The notes: generated by a model from the sequence alone, not told the origin. DNA of 64,000 nucleotides from JAXLQL01 sp046331625 (GCA_046331625.1 JAXLQL010000007.1:1-64000); one strand, 5' to 3'; positions 32,124 through 42,327 are shown, counted from the first letter of the stretch. Made by a program: numbers and translations.

Positions 32124-35100
32124 AACGGAATCTCGTGATTTTGTTTGCGGCGCCGGCGATGGCCGCGACCTTCGGCACAGTGGTGACTGTGACTGGCGGG
32201 GCGACGGATCTCGCGCTCGACGAAGCGCGCGGCCGGCTCTACGTGGTGAACAACACGCAAAACCGTGTGGATGTGTACTCGACTGCGCAGAAGCGCTTTC
32301 TGAATCCGATCGCGGTGGGGAACCAGCCTCTTTCGGTGGCGATGTCTCGCGGCGGGAAGAAGCTCTACGTGACGGCGTATCAGGGCAGTTCGCTCGACAT
32401 CGTGGACCTCGACGCGGGATCGCTCGAAAAGCGCGTGACGCTGCCCGCGGCGCCCGAGGGCGTAGCGGTGGGCGGCGATGAACGAGTGCTGATCACGACT
32501 GTGGGTTCGGGAACGGGGAACGCGGAGAACCGGCTGATGCTCTACGATCCGAACTTCAACGGCACGGGCGACAATCCGCGGGCGATCGCGACCACGCTTC
32601 CCGCGCCCGCTGCGCCACAGGTTCCGGCGCCCTCGAGCCGCGTGTTCATGAGTACGCGATCGAACCTGGCGGCGAGCGCGAACGGGCAATGGATCATCGG
32701 ACTGAACAATCCGACCGCGGCGGCGCGGCAGTTGTTCGTGTATGAAGTGGGCTCGGCGAGCATCCTGCGCAGCCGCACGCTCACCAGCATTTCGAACGTG
32801 CTGGCGGTGAGCGGCGATGGCGCACGGTTCATGGCGGGGCTGAGCTTGTTCGACGCGGGGTCGCTCGCGATCGAGGCCCAGCAGAACACGGCGAACGCGA
32901 TGCACGCGTTTCCGAACAACACGAATTTCAACACGCAGCAGAACCAGGGCGGAAGCGTGTTCGCGCCCGATGGTAGCGTGCTCTACTCGGCGTTCAACGT
33001 GGCGCCGGTACAGAATCCGGCCGCGCGCGCGAACACGAGCATGTTGATGCTGAGCGATCCCGACAATTTGCTGATCAAGCTGACGCTGCAGTTGCCGGAG
33101 AATCTCGCGGGCAATATGGTGATCTCGAACGATGGCGCGACGATCTACGCGCTATCGCAATCGGGGTTCCTGGTGCTGCCGGTTTCGACGATCTACGACA
33201 ATCCGATCGCGGTGGTGGATGCGCCGGTGGCGCTGGTGATGAACGACCAGTGCGGCGTGACGGCGGCGGCGAAAAAAGTGTCTGTAACCGTGCGCAACGC
33301 GGGCAAGGGCCGGATGACGGCGACGGCGCAAGTGCAGCAGACGGGGCCGACGTTCACGTTCCCGATCGCGGGGCAAGCGGGCGGCGCGGCGCCGGGTGCG
33401 ATTCCGATCGTGCTGCCACCGGGTCCTGGCGGCGTGGGTGGAGGAACGATCGTACTGCCGCCGGGCGCGGTTCCTGGAGCGGGTGCAACGGCGACCACGG
33501 CGCAGCAGACAGGCGTGACGCAGAATGCTCCCAACGTGGCCACGCGGCGTACCGACACCGAAACAATTTTCGACTTTACGTTTAATACAAATGCCGCGCG
33601 CTCGTTGGGCACCATCGCGCCTACGGATTTTCTGGTGCAATCGCCCGAGGCGATCAACGTCCCTTCGCGGGTGCGGATCTCGCAGAACAATCGCAACTCG
33701 GAGGCGCGCGGTACGGTGATTCCGGTGGCGGTGAGCGCTTCGAGCACCGATGCGCTGAGTGACGTGGTGAGCGATACGGCGCGGCGCCGGCTGTACATCG
33801 CCAACTCGGGAATGAACTCCGTGGAAGTATTCGACACGCGCACGAACGCGTTCGTGAAGTCGATCAAAGTGGGGCAGCTTCCGAAGACGCTGGCGATGAC
33901 GCCGGGCGGCCGGCAATTGTACGTGGCGAACTCGGGCGGCGAGAGCATCTGGATCATCGACCTCGAGACGCTCGAGGCGAGCGGGAAAGTGCGATTTCCA
34001 GCGGTGCCGTACAACGCGAGCTTCGCGCTGGTGACGCCGAACGTGATCGCGGCCACGCTCACCGGACTCGAAGTGGTGATGTCGGATGGATCGCTGTGGC
34101 ACGTACGGAATGGCGAGGCGATGCCGCGCTCGTACAACCCGGTGATCAGCGCGGCGGTGCAGACTCCGCGGACGATGGTGGCGACTGCGGGTGGCGAGTT
34201 CGCGATGCTGCTGGGAGGTAACGGAACGGCGTATCTGTTCGATGGAACGAGCGGTGAGTGGGTGCTGTCGCAGTCCGTGGTGACAACGCCGATTCAAGGA
34301 TATTTCGGTCCGGTGGCGGCGGGTCCGGGTGGACGGTATTTCGTGGTGAACGGAACGGTGTTGAACGCATCGCTGACGCCGGTGTCGGGCGGGACGGTTA
34401 CGAGGCCGGTTGCCGCGGTGACCTCGCTGAGCGCGACGATGATCGCGCGGTACACGATTCCGGCGCAGACGACAGCGACTCAAGTGGTCCGCGATGTGCC
34501 CACGGTGGAACTGGTGGATGCCACGACCGGTGCGGTGCGCGGGTCCTCGGCTGCGCTCGAGGGGCTGTTGGCTTCGCAGGTGGGCAACGCACGAAGCAAC
34601 GTGAACGGCCGGATGATGGCGATGAATGCGGAAGGCGATACGGCGTACGTGCTGACGGCTACGGGGCTGAGCGTGATTCCGGTTGTGGCTGCGGCTACAG
34701 GCGGCCCGGGCGGGGCGAACTCGACGGCGGTGGCGGTTTCGCAGAACGGGATCGTGAACTCGGCGAGCTTGCAGACAGCGGTCGCGCCGGGCACCCCCAT
34801 TTCGATCTTCGGGCAGAATCTCGCTGGAAGCGCGACAGCGAGCACGAACGCGGATGCGCCGCTGCCCTCGATGCTCGGGGGAAGCTGCGTGACGGTGGAC
34901 GAGTCGCCGATTCCGCTGTTCATGACCGCGGCGGGTCAGATCACCGCGCAGTTGCCTGTGACGTTGACCGCGGGGTCGCACACGCTGGTGGTGCGTGCGC
35001 CGGATCGCAATCTCGCTTCCGCGTCGCGCACGTTCACGGTGGCGAAGTACGCACCTGCAGTGATGATCAATCCGGATACCGGGCAAGCGGCGGTGTTCCG

Positions 35101-35461
35101 CGCCGACGGGTCCGCGGTGACGAAGCAGCGGAAGGCGAAACGCGATGAGCCGCTGTCGATGTACGCGGTGGGGCTCGGCGCGACCACCGGCGCGAAGATC
35201 GTGACGGGCGCGGTGACTCCGGCGAGTCCGGCCGCCGAGACGAGCGATGTGAACCTCTACTTCGGCGATTCGCGTTACTCGCAGGCAGCGATCATGGTCG
35301 ACTGGAGCGGACTGGTCCCAGGGATGGTGGGCGTGTACCGAATCGACTTTCGAATCCCCGGGGACCATTTCAAAGGCGACGAGGTGCCGGTGAAGATCGT
35401 GGTCGGGAACGTGTCGAGTCCAGTGACAGGGAGCGCGGTGCCAACATTGGCGGTGGAGTGA
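32120..35461 (+). CDS. Secreted YncE-like beta-propeller protein, larger paralogue
   Basis: ATG 32120 gives 1113 residues with a signal peptide (MKRNLVILFAAPAMAA). The first propeller begins DEARGRLYVVNNTQNRVDVY and the second has RRRLYIANSGMNSVEVFDTR and RQLYVANSGGESIWIIDL. It parallels the upstream gene domain for domain but differs in two ways. A Pro/Gly-rich insert (about residues 415-465) lies between the propellers, and the C-terminal domain is complete: TPISIFGQNLAGSA, GQITAQLPVTLTAGSHTLVV, MYAVGLGATTGAK and a GVYRIDFRIP end. The upstream copy carries only the first half of this domain. Function unknown. Confidence 0.8.
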   Translation: MKRNLVILFAAPAMAATFGTVVTVTGGATDLALDEARGRLYVVNNTQNRVDVYSTAQKRFLNPIAVGNQPLSVAMSRGGKKLYVTAYQGSSLDIVDLDAGSLEKRVTLPAAPEGVAVGGDERVLITTVGSGTGNAENRLMLYDPNFNGTGDNPRAIATTLPAPAAPQVPAPSSRVFMSTRSNLAASANGQWIIGLNNPTAAARQLFVYEVGSASILRSRTLTSISNVLAVSGDGARFMAGLSLFDAGSLAIEAQQNTANAMHAFPNNTNFNTQQNQGGSVFAPDGSVLYSAFNVAPVQNPAARANTSMLMLSDPDNLLIKLTLQLPENLAGNMVISNDGATIYALSQSGFLVLPVSTIYDNPIAVVDAPVALVMNDQCGVTAAAKKVSVTVRNAGKGRMTATAQVQQTGPTFTFPIAGQAGGAAPGAIPIVLPPGPGGVGGGTIVLPPGAVPGAGATATTAQQTGVTQNAPNVATRRTDTETIFDFTFNTNAARSLGTIAPTDFLVQSPEAINVPSRVRISQNNRNSEARGTVIPVAVSASSTDALSDVVSDTARRRLYIANSGMNSVEVFDTRTNAFVKSIKVGQLPKTLAMTPGGRQLYVANSGGESIWIIDLETLEASGKVRFPAVPYNASFALVTPNVIAATLTGLEVVMSDGSLWHVRNGEAMPRSYNPVISAAVQTPRTMVATAGGEFAMLLGGNGTAYLFDGTSGEWVLSQSVVTTPIQGYFGPVAAGPGGRYFVVNGTVLNASLTPVSGGTVTRPVAAVTSLSATMIARYTIPAQTTATQVVRDVPTVELVDATTGAVRGSSAALEGLLASQVGNARSNVNGRMMAMNAEGDTAYVLTATGLSVIPVVAAATGGPGGANSTAVAVSQNGIVNSASLQTAVAPGTPISIFGQNLAGSATASTNADAPLPSMLGGSCVTVDESPIPLFMTAAGQITAQLPVTLTAGSHTLVVRAPDRNLASASRTFTVAKYAPAVMINPDTGQAAVFRADGSAVTKQRKAKRDEPLSMYAVGLGATTGAKIVTGAVTPASPAAETSDVNLYFGDSRYSQAAIMVDWSGLVPGMVGVYRIDFRIPGDHFKGDEVPVKIVVGNVSSPVTGSAVPTLAVE

Positions 35462-35538
35462 GAGCCGCCTTAACGATCCTTTACATCGCTTTACGATTCG
35501 CGCCATAACCCCGGCCGAGCGAGAGCGTCTTTTGGACA

Positions 35539-38160
35539 ATGCCCTGCGCGTTGACTAGGGCGTGGAGGCTCACCGCCTGTCTGCTCACCACGCTTGCTTT
35601 TGCACAAAACGAGATCCGCTTCGTCACGGTGGCCCAAGGAGTGGTCCACGGCACCGACATTCAGAATGCCGGCGATGGATCTGGCCGCCTCTTTTTTGCG
35701 CAACAAGACGGCGTCATTCACGTCTACAAGAATGGGCAACTGCTCCCCACGCCGTTCCTGGACATCTCGGGCAAGACCTTCGTCAGCGGCGAATGCGGTC
35801 TGGTCGGATTGGCGTTTCCTCCGAACTTTGCGGCCAAGCAATATTTCTACGTCCTCTACACCGACATCGCGTGCACGAACCGGATTCTCTCGCGATACTC
35901 GATCGGAAGCGACCCCGACACCGCTGATTTCCGGAGCGAGCAGGTGGTGCTCACCATCCCTCAGCCCGAGCGAGTTCATATCGGCGGGCAACTTCGCTTC
36001 GGCCGCGACGGATTCCTGTACGTTAGCTCCGGAGACGGCTTCACCGGCGCCGATCCGCAGAACAACGCACAGAATGGTTTGAGCCTTCTCGGGAAAATCT
36101 GGCGCATCGACACCGAGACCGACAGGAACCAATATTTTGTCCCGGCTGCGAATCCTTTCGCCGGGCGTGCCGGCTACCTTCCCGAGCTTTGGGCGCTGGG
36201 CTTGCGCAACCCGTGGCGCTTCTCGTTTGACCGGCAAACCGGGGCGATGTGGATCGGTGACGTGGGCGAATCGACTGCCGAGGAGGTCGACTACTCTCCG
36301 CCTGGCTCGAGCGGATTGAACTTCGGCTGGCGAATTCTGGAAGGGCGGCTGTGTTATGGATCGGATTCGCCCGTGTGCGCCACTCCGGATCTGACCCTTC
36401 CCATTCGAGAGTACCTGCACTCGGCCGGCGACAAGTGCGTGGTGGGAGGATTCGTATACCGCGGTACCCGATTCCCCGCGCTCTTCGGTACCTACATTCA
36501 CGCGGACTACATCTCGCGGCGCTTCCGCGGCATATCCGCGAGCAACCCTACATCCGAGCCCCGGCTTCTTGCGACAGCGGAATTCGCACCGACGGCTTTC
36601 GGAGAGGACGAGCAGGGCGAATTGTACGTAACCGGTTACGACTCGGCGACAGTCTATCGCATCGAAGGAGCGACATCTGGGGTCGCTCCCACGATCATCG
36701 CGCCTACCGCCAATCAGTCAGTAGGCGTGTCGGGAGTGGATTTCCAGTGGACCGCGGTGGCAAACGCCACCGGATACGATCTCCGTGTTTTGGAGGGAAC
36801 CGCAACCGTGTTCCAAGGCACGTTGCTCGGCGGCAATTCGCTATCGACACTGGTGAGCCTCGGGGATGGCGTCTACACGTTTCAGGTTCGGGCCTGCCTC
36901 GGCGCATTCACCGACGCGGCATGCACAGCCTTCGGGTCGGTGAATTTCAGTGTTGTGCAGTCTCGCCCCGCGGCACGGCCGGCCATTACGGCGCCTTCGC
37001 TCAACCAGGAATTCACCACTTCCACCCAAACATTTTCGTGGACTTCCGTCGCTGGGGTTTCGGCCTACGAAATTCTTCTCAGCGATGTTGCCGCGGGGGG
37101 TGTACCCGAGCTTTCGATGTCGCTCGCGGGAACTCCACCACCCACCAGCACCGTGTTCTCGATGCGAGGATCCACCAACTATCGTCTTCAGGTCCGCGCG
37201 TGCTCGGTAGCCTGCGGCGAGTGGTCCGATCCGATCGCGTTCCGCGTCACGTTGTCCGCGGCGCCCAGCCAGGCACCGTCCGCGCCAACCTGCAGTCTGA
37301 ACGGACTTGCCGACTCCTGCTCTTGGAGTCCGGTGCCCAACGCCGATTTCTATACCCTCCAAGCGGTGCAGGCGAGCTCAGGACCCGGCGGTGGCGCACT
37401 GACGGTGGCCGGGTTCCGCACTACGCAGGTCGCCGGCACCGTGAATGTACCTCCTGGCGCCATGAGCATGTTCGTTGCGGCTTGTAATGGAAACGGCTGC
37501 GGACCTTATAGTGCGCCTTTGCCGATGAATCCGAGCGGCGGCAATCCTTCCGTGCCAGTGCTTGGGAATCCGATCAGCGGATCCGATATCGATGGTCCCG
37601 ATGTGTTCTTCTCCTGGAATCGCGTGGCCGGAGACAACGGCTCCAACACCGTATACCGCCTCTACGTGCAAGACTTCTCGCGTTCCGCTCCTGCTCTCGA
37701 CGTGCTGACCACGAGCAACTTCTGGTCGGCGAAATTCCGCGGCGAGGGGAGCCGCTACGATGCGGTGGTGGTGGCTAACGGGGTGACTGGACCACCAGCG
37801 GGTTTTCTCGTTCGCGGCAATAGTCCCGCGTCGCCGACCATGGCGCAGCCGCGGCACCAGACACAGGATGTGATACAGGCAGTGGCCGCCGGGAACGTGC
37901 AACTCGGATGGACCGCGATTCCCGGCGCTACGCTTTACGAGTACTTGGTCTCGGTGCAAGGGCAGCCACTGGCAATCGCGCGCGGTGTGACGCCAGGGCT
38001 ACTGGTGCAGGTGCCGCTGCCCGCCAGCGCGACCTTCTACAGCGGCATCGTGCGGGCGTGCCCGGCAGGGCAGCTCTGCGTGTTCGGATCGGATGCTGGA
38101 TGGGGTCCGTGGTCTTCGTCACCCGGGCAAGGCGGGGTGACCAACTTCCTGGTACGCTGA
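35539..38160 (+). CDS. PQQ-dependent glucose/sorbosone dehydrogenase-like protein with fibronectin-like tail
   Basis: The 873-residue protein has a signal peptide (LTACLLTTLAFAQ). Residues about 25-380 match soluble aldose dehydrogenases of the GSDH/sorbosone type: GRLFFAQQDGVIHVYKNGQL, GLVGLAFPPNF, QLRFGRDGFLYVSSGDGF, GKIWRID, ELWALGLRNPWRFSFDRQTG and DVGESTAEEVDY. This six-bladed propeller binds PQQ and calcium and oxidises sugars in the periplasm. Residues about 390-870 hold several fibronectin-III-like repeats (FQWTAVANATGYDLRVLEG, FSWTSVAGVSAYEILLSD), as seen in exported carbohydrate-active proteins. The genetic neighbours do not show the sugar used. Confidence 0.85.
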   Translation: MPCALTRAWRLTACLLTTLAFAQNEIRFVTVAQGVVHGTDIQNAGDGSGRLFFAQQDGVIHVYKNGQLLPTPFLDISGKTFVSGECGLVGLAFPPNFAAKQYFYVLYTDIACTNRILSRYSIGSDPDTADFRSEQVVLTIPQPERVHIGGQLRFGRDGFLYVSSGDGFTGADPQNNAQNGLSLLGKIWRIDTETDRNQYFVPAANPFAGRAGYLPELWALGLRNPWRFSFDRQTGAMWIGDVGESTAEEVDYSPPGSSGLNFGWRILEGRLCYGSDSPVCATPDLTLPIREYLHSAGDKCVVGGFVYRGTRFPALFGTYIHADYISRRFRGISASNPTSEPRLLATAEFAPTAFGEDEQGELYVTGYDSATVYRIEGATSGVAPTIIAPTANQSVGVSGVDFQWTAVANATGYDLRVLEGTATVFQGTLLGGNSLSTLVSLGDGVYTFQVRACLGAFTDAACTAFGSVNFSVVQSRPAARPAITAPSLNQEFTTSTQTFSWTSVAGVSAYEILLSDVAAGGVPELSMSLAGTPPPTSTVFSMRGSTNYRLQVRACSVACGEWSDPIAFRVTLSAAPSQAPSAPTCSLNGLADSCSWSPVPNADFYTLQAVQASSGPGGGALTVAGFRTTQVAGTVNVPPGAMSMFVAACNGNGCGPYSAPLPMNPSGGNPSVPVLGNPISGSDIDGPDVFFSWNRVAGDNGSNTVYRLYVQDFSRSAPALDVLTTSNFWSAKFRGEGSRYDAVVVANGVTGPPAGFLVRGNSPASPTMAQPRHQTQDVIQAVAAGNVQLGWTAIPGATLYEYLVSVQGQPLAIARGVTPGLLVQVPLPASATFYSGIVRACPAGQLCVFGSDAGWGPWSSSPGQGGVTNFLVR

Positions 38161-38243
38161 CTTAGCCAGCCCGGCTCCTTCGAAACGGCCCGTACGGCGG
38201 CACTGATCCGGGCCCGGAACGAATTTCTGAAGTGCCGGGGCGC

Positions 38244-38543
38244 CTATTTGGACTTGGTTCCGTCGCCCGACAGCACGGGCGCCGGCGCGGGTTTGTCGTC
38301 ACCGAAGTTGGCGATGAGGTATTCGAGCAGCGCGTCGCGTCTGCCGATTTCGGTCCCCCATCCAGTCATCTTGGTCAATTCGCGATCCCAGGCAGCGCGC
38401 GAGAGGCGCTGCGTTTGGACAATGCGAAGCCCATGGCAGCCCTGGCACGACTTCTTCTCTTCTTCGCGGCCCTTTTCGATCATTACCGCATCGGCGCCGA
38501 ACGCGGCCGTGGCCAGAAGCAAACCTGCTGCGAGTTTCATCAT
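38244..38543 (-). CDS. Small c-type cytochrome (SorB-like)
   Basis: ATG 38543 gives 99 residues with a signal peptide (MKLAAGLLLATAAFGA) and a single haem-binding CQGCH motif near residue 33. A distal methionine in LTKMTGWG can be the sixth haem ligand. It overlaps the stop of the upstream molybdoenzyme gene by four bases (ATGA). A molybdenum sulfite dehydrogenase followed by a small monohaem cytochrome is the SorAB arrangement, in which this subunit takes the electrons from sulfite oxidation in the periplasm. Confidence 0.8.
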   Translation of the reverse strand: MMKLAAGLLLATAAFGADAVMIEKGREEEKKSCQGCHGLRIVQTQRLSRAAWDRELTKMTGWGTEIGRRDALLEYLIANFGDDKPAPAPVLSGDGTKSK

Positions 38544-39709
38544 GCCTCCACCACCACGCCGAGACGTTCGATCGAGTTGTTCAGATAGCCCGGTGGATTC
38601 CACACCGCATCGATCGGCTGCGTGCGGCCCGCCGAATCGGTGGCGCGGCAGCAGAGCGTTTGATAGCCAATGCGATCGGGCTTCCATTGCGAGGTCCAGA
38701 TGCGCCAGGCGAAGCGGAAGTCCTGGCGGGAAAGTGAGGCGTCGCGCCAATGCATGCCGCCGTCGGTCGAGACTTCGACGCGCGTGATCTTTTCCTCGCC
38801 GGCCCAAGCGGCTCCGGTAAGGTGGACAGTCTCGCCGAGGCGGTGCTTCGACAACGACTCGGGTTTGGCGAAGAAGGATTTCACGGCCATGCCTTCGAGT
38901 ACGTCCATGTCTTCGGGCTTGGCGGCTTGTCCAGGCGCAACGGGAGTTTTCGGATAGCGATAGGCCGTGTTCATGTAGAAGCCTGCGTTAGTCTTCGCAG
39001 TGAGCTCTATGGAGTTGACCCACTTCACCCAACTGGCGCCATCCCAACCGGGCACGATCAACCGAACGGGACCGCCGTGGATATCGGGCAACGGCTGCGC
39101 GTTCATTTCGAGCGCGAGGATGGTGGACTCGTGCATGAGCTTGCGCACGGGGATCGAGCGGATGAAGTCCGGTGTCTTGCCCACGCCCACGTCGGCGCCG
39201 TTGAAATCGGCGTAGGCGGCGTCAGCCGATGCGCCCGCGCGCGCGAGGATGTCTTTGAGGCGGGGGCCGCGCCACTCGGCATTTCCGATGGCGCCTTTGG
39301 TCCACTGGAGACCGGGCATGCGGGGCCGATAGTAGCCGCGGCCGTTGCCGGCGCACTCGAGAGTGGCGGGTACGTTCACCTGCGGCAGTCTGCGAAGATC
39401 GGCAAGCGAGAGGCTGAGGGAATTGTTGGCCATGCCGCCGATCGAGATTCGGAAGGTCTCGAGGTTGACTTTGGGCCGCGGCAGATGTTGGCGCACGAAG
39501 AAGGAGTCGTTCGGGGTGATCCAGGTGGCGAGGTATTCGGGGAGCGATTCGAGGTCCTCTGGGAACTCGTTGTGGAGGATCATCGGCTTCTTGCCGGCCA
39601 CGAGGATCTGGCGATCATCCTGGCGCTGTTGCTGTGCAAGGGCGAGCGGGGAGAGAGGAAGCGTGGCAAGCGCGCGCACAGCCCGGCGGCGGCTGAGGAA
39701 TGAGGTCAT
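38540..39709 (-). CDS. Sulfite oxidase-family molybdoenzyme (SorA-like), exported
   Basis: The 389-residue protein opens with a twin-arginine signal (SRRRAVRALATLPLSPLALA), as expected for a cofactor-loaded periplasmic enzyme. The molybdopterin domain contains the Mo-ligand Cys in VPATLECAGNGRGYYRP, and GGPVRLIVPGWDGASWVKWV. The C-terminal Mo-co dimerisation domain shows ITRVEVSTDGGMHWRDA. The family oxidises sulfite to sulfate. The coupled monohaem cytochrome gene downstream points to a SorAB sulfite dehydrogenase. A TATAGC hexamer ends 9 nt before the ATG. Confidence 0.85.
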   Translation of the reverse strand: MTSFLSRRRAVRALATLPLSPLALAQQQRQDDRQILVAGKKPMILHNEFPEDLESLPEYLATWITPNDSFFVRQHLPRPKVNLETFRISIGGMANNSLSLSLADLRRLPQVNVPATLECAGNGRGYYRPRMPGLQWTKGAIGNAEWRGPRLKDILARAGASADAAYADFNGADVGVGKTPDFIRSIPVRKLMHESTILALEMNAQPLPDIHGGPVRLIVPGWDGASWVKWVNSIELTAKTNAGFYMNTAYRYPKTPVAPGQAAKPEDMDVLEGMAVKSFFAKPESLSKHRLGETVHLTGAAWAGEEKITRVEVSTDGGMHWRDASLSRQDFRFAWRIWTSQWKPDRIGYQTLCCRATDSAGRTQPIDAVWNPPGYLNNSIERLGVVVEA

Positions 39710-39879
39710 CCTCTACAGGCTATAACAGGCGTCAGAAGCGCGACAGCGGGAGCAGGTTCTGGGTCAGGCATGAGGTCCGGCGCTACCGGGCCGAGCCAGG
39801 GTAGGGCGCGGCACGGTCCCTCACCGATACCGGAAACAGCATGTTGTTCGCGGGCACTGATTGAGCAAAAGAGAAGGAT

Positions 39880-42327
39880 TCAGGCGTGGGTCGTTTGTTC
39901 CGTGTGCTGAGGGGGCATGGCGTCGACTGCTTCGATCGGGACCTCGAACCAGAACGTCGATCCCTCGCCCGGCTGGCTCTCGAGGCCGATACTGCCGCCC
40001 ATTAGCTCCACGATCTGGCGTGAGATGGCAAGGCCCAATCCGGTGCCGCCGTATTTTCGCGTGGTGGAAGGATCAGCCTGAACGAACGGTTGGAACAGTC
40101 CGGCCCGCGCCTCGGGTTCGATGCCGATTCCGGTATCGGTCACTTCCACCCGCATGCGTTCGCCGCGCGCCGACGCTTGCAGCATCACGGATCCCTTCGC
40201 GGTGAACTTGATCGCGTTGCCGACGAGATTGAACACCACCTGGCGCAAGCGCGCCGGATCGCCGAGAACCACCGGAGGGAGGCCCGCGCCGATGGAGGAC
40301 TCGAGCGTCAGACCCTTGGTCCGTGCCGGGAGAACCATTACCGCGGCCGCATCGGCCAGCAGTTCGCGCGGATCGAAGGGCACGATTTCCAGGCTCAACT
40401 TTCCAGCTTCGATCTTCGAGAAATCGAGGATGTCGTTCACGACGGAGAGCAGCGAATTCGCCGACACGTTGGCCAGTTCGGCGTACTCGCGCTGTTCGGG
40501 ATCGAGCCGGGTAGTGAGCAGCAGGTTCATCATCCCGGTGACGCCGTTGAGCGGCGTACGAATTTCGTGGCTCATGTTGGCGAGGAAGGCCGACTTCAGG
40601 CGGATATTCTCGAGCGCCGAATCCCGTGCCTGGCTCAGTTCCACCTGAAGATGCTTGTGTTCGCTGATATCGACGAACACGGCTACGGTTCCGAGCGACA
40701 GACCCAGGTCATCGGTGATGCGATCGATGCGAACGCGCATGTCGTGCTCGGATCCGGTCCGGCAGCGCATGCGCACTTCCACCGGCTGGTTGTAGTAGAG
40801 CGAAGGCTGCCCGATCAGGTTGTCGCGAAGAGCGGAATCCACGACGAGCGCAAACGGTCCGCCGATGGCGCTGCACTCGGCAAACGAATATCCGAACCCG
40901 GCTTCGAACGACGGATTGAGATGGATGAGTTGGCCGGCTGGGTCCCAAATCGCAATCCGGTCACCCACGGCCTCGAGCGCCTTCTGCGCTCGCTGGAGGC
41001 CACGCCGGTATTCGCTCGTTTCATCGACTGGCCGCGCGGTTACCAAATAGTACTCTGGATTGCTCTTGCCGTGCGCCACCGAGCGGAGGTCGAACTCCAT
41101 GCGGGATCTCTCGCCGGTTCGGTTCCGCAAATCTCCTTCTGTGACTACCGGACGGCCAGGTTCGAGCGCGCCCGTCAGAAGAGGATCGTGCAACAAGAAA
41201 CCGAAGTGGGCGCTACGCACCTCGTCGAGTGAATATCCGGTGCGCTCGAGGATCATGCGATTCACCCAGACGAGGCGCATATGACGGTCGAGGATGATGA
41301 GTCCGGTGTCGCTACGGTCAGCGACGGCGAGCAGGTTCTTCGCCTCCGCCGCGCTCTGCTCGAACGATTCGGTCATCTTGCGGGCGATCTCCACGGCGCG
41401 GGTGCGCGCGCTGGTGAGTGCGTAGACCATGGCCGTGAGCAGAACGGAGAAGAGCAAGCCGGCGACGAGGATTTCGCTCGGACTAGGCGTGGCCGCGGCG
41501 GCGTCGAACGTCCTGGTAGATGCCATGTACACGCGCCACCTGCGGCGCGCGGTCTCGAAGGTTCGCGCTTGGTGAAAGCGGGGCTCGGCGGCAACGAGTT
41601 CCGCTTCGGAGCGATTGGAGAAGATGAACCGCTCTCCGGCCGGCGATATCTCATGAACCTCGAGCAGCAATCGGGGATGCTGTTCGCCCGGAAGCGGTCT
41701 CACCAAGCCGCGGAGCATGCCGGAAACGTTCAACGTCAACGCGGACCAGGCGACCACCCGGGAATGAGTGCCGCTGGGCGCCTTCTGGCAGATGGGAGAG
41801 ATCACGCTCACACGTCCGGTGGAAGCGGCATTGGCGTCGAGCGAGGCATCGGGAGCGACGCTTTGATCGGACTCGGCGGCGCCGGCCGCAGCTCGCCGCC
41901 ATCCGTTCAGGCGCGGACCCACCGGTTGCGGCAACGCCTCCTCGTCGAGAGCTTTCCAGGCCGCGATGTACGCTCCGCCGGGGCCGGGCGCCAGGACGCC
42001 GGCGCTTTCGAGCCCCGGATAGCTGCCGGAGCCACCGAGTGTTTCGACGATGCTTCGCCAGTCAGCCGCAGCGGGTTCAGAGCCTTTGAGCCAAAGGTCG
42101 TCGAGCGATTGCGACAGCATGCGAAAGTGCTTGATGCGGTCGAGAAATTCCTGCCAAACGTGATCGGCGTGTTGGGTGAATCGCTGCTCGTCTTGGCGGA
42201 TTCGAACGTCTTCGTCGTGCGTGACGACGAAATAGGTGGCGGCCAAGCATGCGCTCAGCGTACACAGAGGCCACAGCAGGGAACGGGAAGACGGACTGGT
42301 GAAAAAGCGCTTTCGAAGGTGAAACAT
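39880..42327 (-). CDS. Membrane-bound PAS sensor histidine kinase
   Basis: ATG 42327 gives 815 residues. An N-terminal transmembrane helix (LLWPLCTLSACLAATYFVV) and a second near residue 280 (ILVAGLLFSVLLTAMVYAL) enclose an extracellular sensor domain of about 230 residues, possibly CHASE-like. Two PAS domains follow (LLAVADRSDTGLIILDRHM and ALEAVGDRIAIWDPAGQLIH). The HisKA domain carries SHEIRTPLNGVTGMM with the phosphorylated His. HATPase has NLVGNAIKFT, VTDTGIGI and YGGTGLGLAIS. No receiver domain is present and no response regulator gene lies nearby, so it is an orphan kinase; the signal is unknown. The upstream 232 bp to 42560 hold no gene. Confidence 0.92.
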   Translation of the reverse strand: MFHLRKRFFTSPSSRSLLWPLCTLSACLAATYFVVTHDEDVRIRQDEQRFTQHADHVWQEFLDRIKHFRMLSQSLDDLWLKGSEPAAADWRSIVETLGGSGSYPGLESAGVLAPGPGGAYIAAWKALDEEALPQPVGPRLNGWRRAAAGAAESDQSVAPDASLDANAASTGRVSVISPICQKAPSGTHSRVVAWSALTLNVSGMLRGLVRPLPGEQHPRLLLEVHEISPAGERFIFSNRSEAELVAAEPRFHQARTFETARRRWRVYMASTRTFDAAAATPSPSEILVAGLLFSVLLTAMVYALTSARTRAVEIARKMTESFEQSAAEAKNLLAVADRSDTGLIILDRHMRLVWVNRMILERTGYSLDEVRSAHFGFLLHDPLLTGALEPGRPVVTEGDLRNRTGERSRMEFDLRSVAHGKSNPEYYLVTARPVDETSEYRRGLQRAQKALEAVGDRIAIWDPAGQLIHLNPSFEAGFGYSFAECSAIGGPFALVVDSALRDNLIGQPSLYYNQPVEVRMRCRTGSEHDMRVRIDRITDDLGLSLGTVAVFVDISEHKHLQVELSQARDSALENIRLKSAFLANMSHEIRTPLNGVTGMMNLLLTTRLDPEQREYAELANVSANSLLSVVNDILDFSKIEAGKLSLEIVPFDPRELLADAAAVMVLPARTKGLTLESSIGAGLPPVVLGDPARLRQVVFNLVGNAIKFTAKGSVMLQASARGERMRVEVTDTGIGIEPEARAGLFQPFVQADPSTTRKYGGTGLGLAISRQIVELMGGSIGLESQPGEGSTFWFEVPIEAVDAMPPQHTEQTTHA

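Noticed and set aside
33152..35539. Minus-strand frame of 795 codons opposite the large propeller gene
   Set aside because: The product is Arg/His-rich with no fold signature, and the plus strand encodes signal peptide, propellers and a known C-terminal domain.
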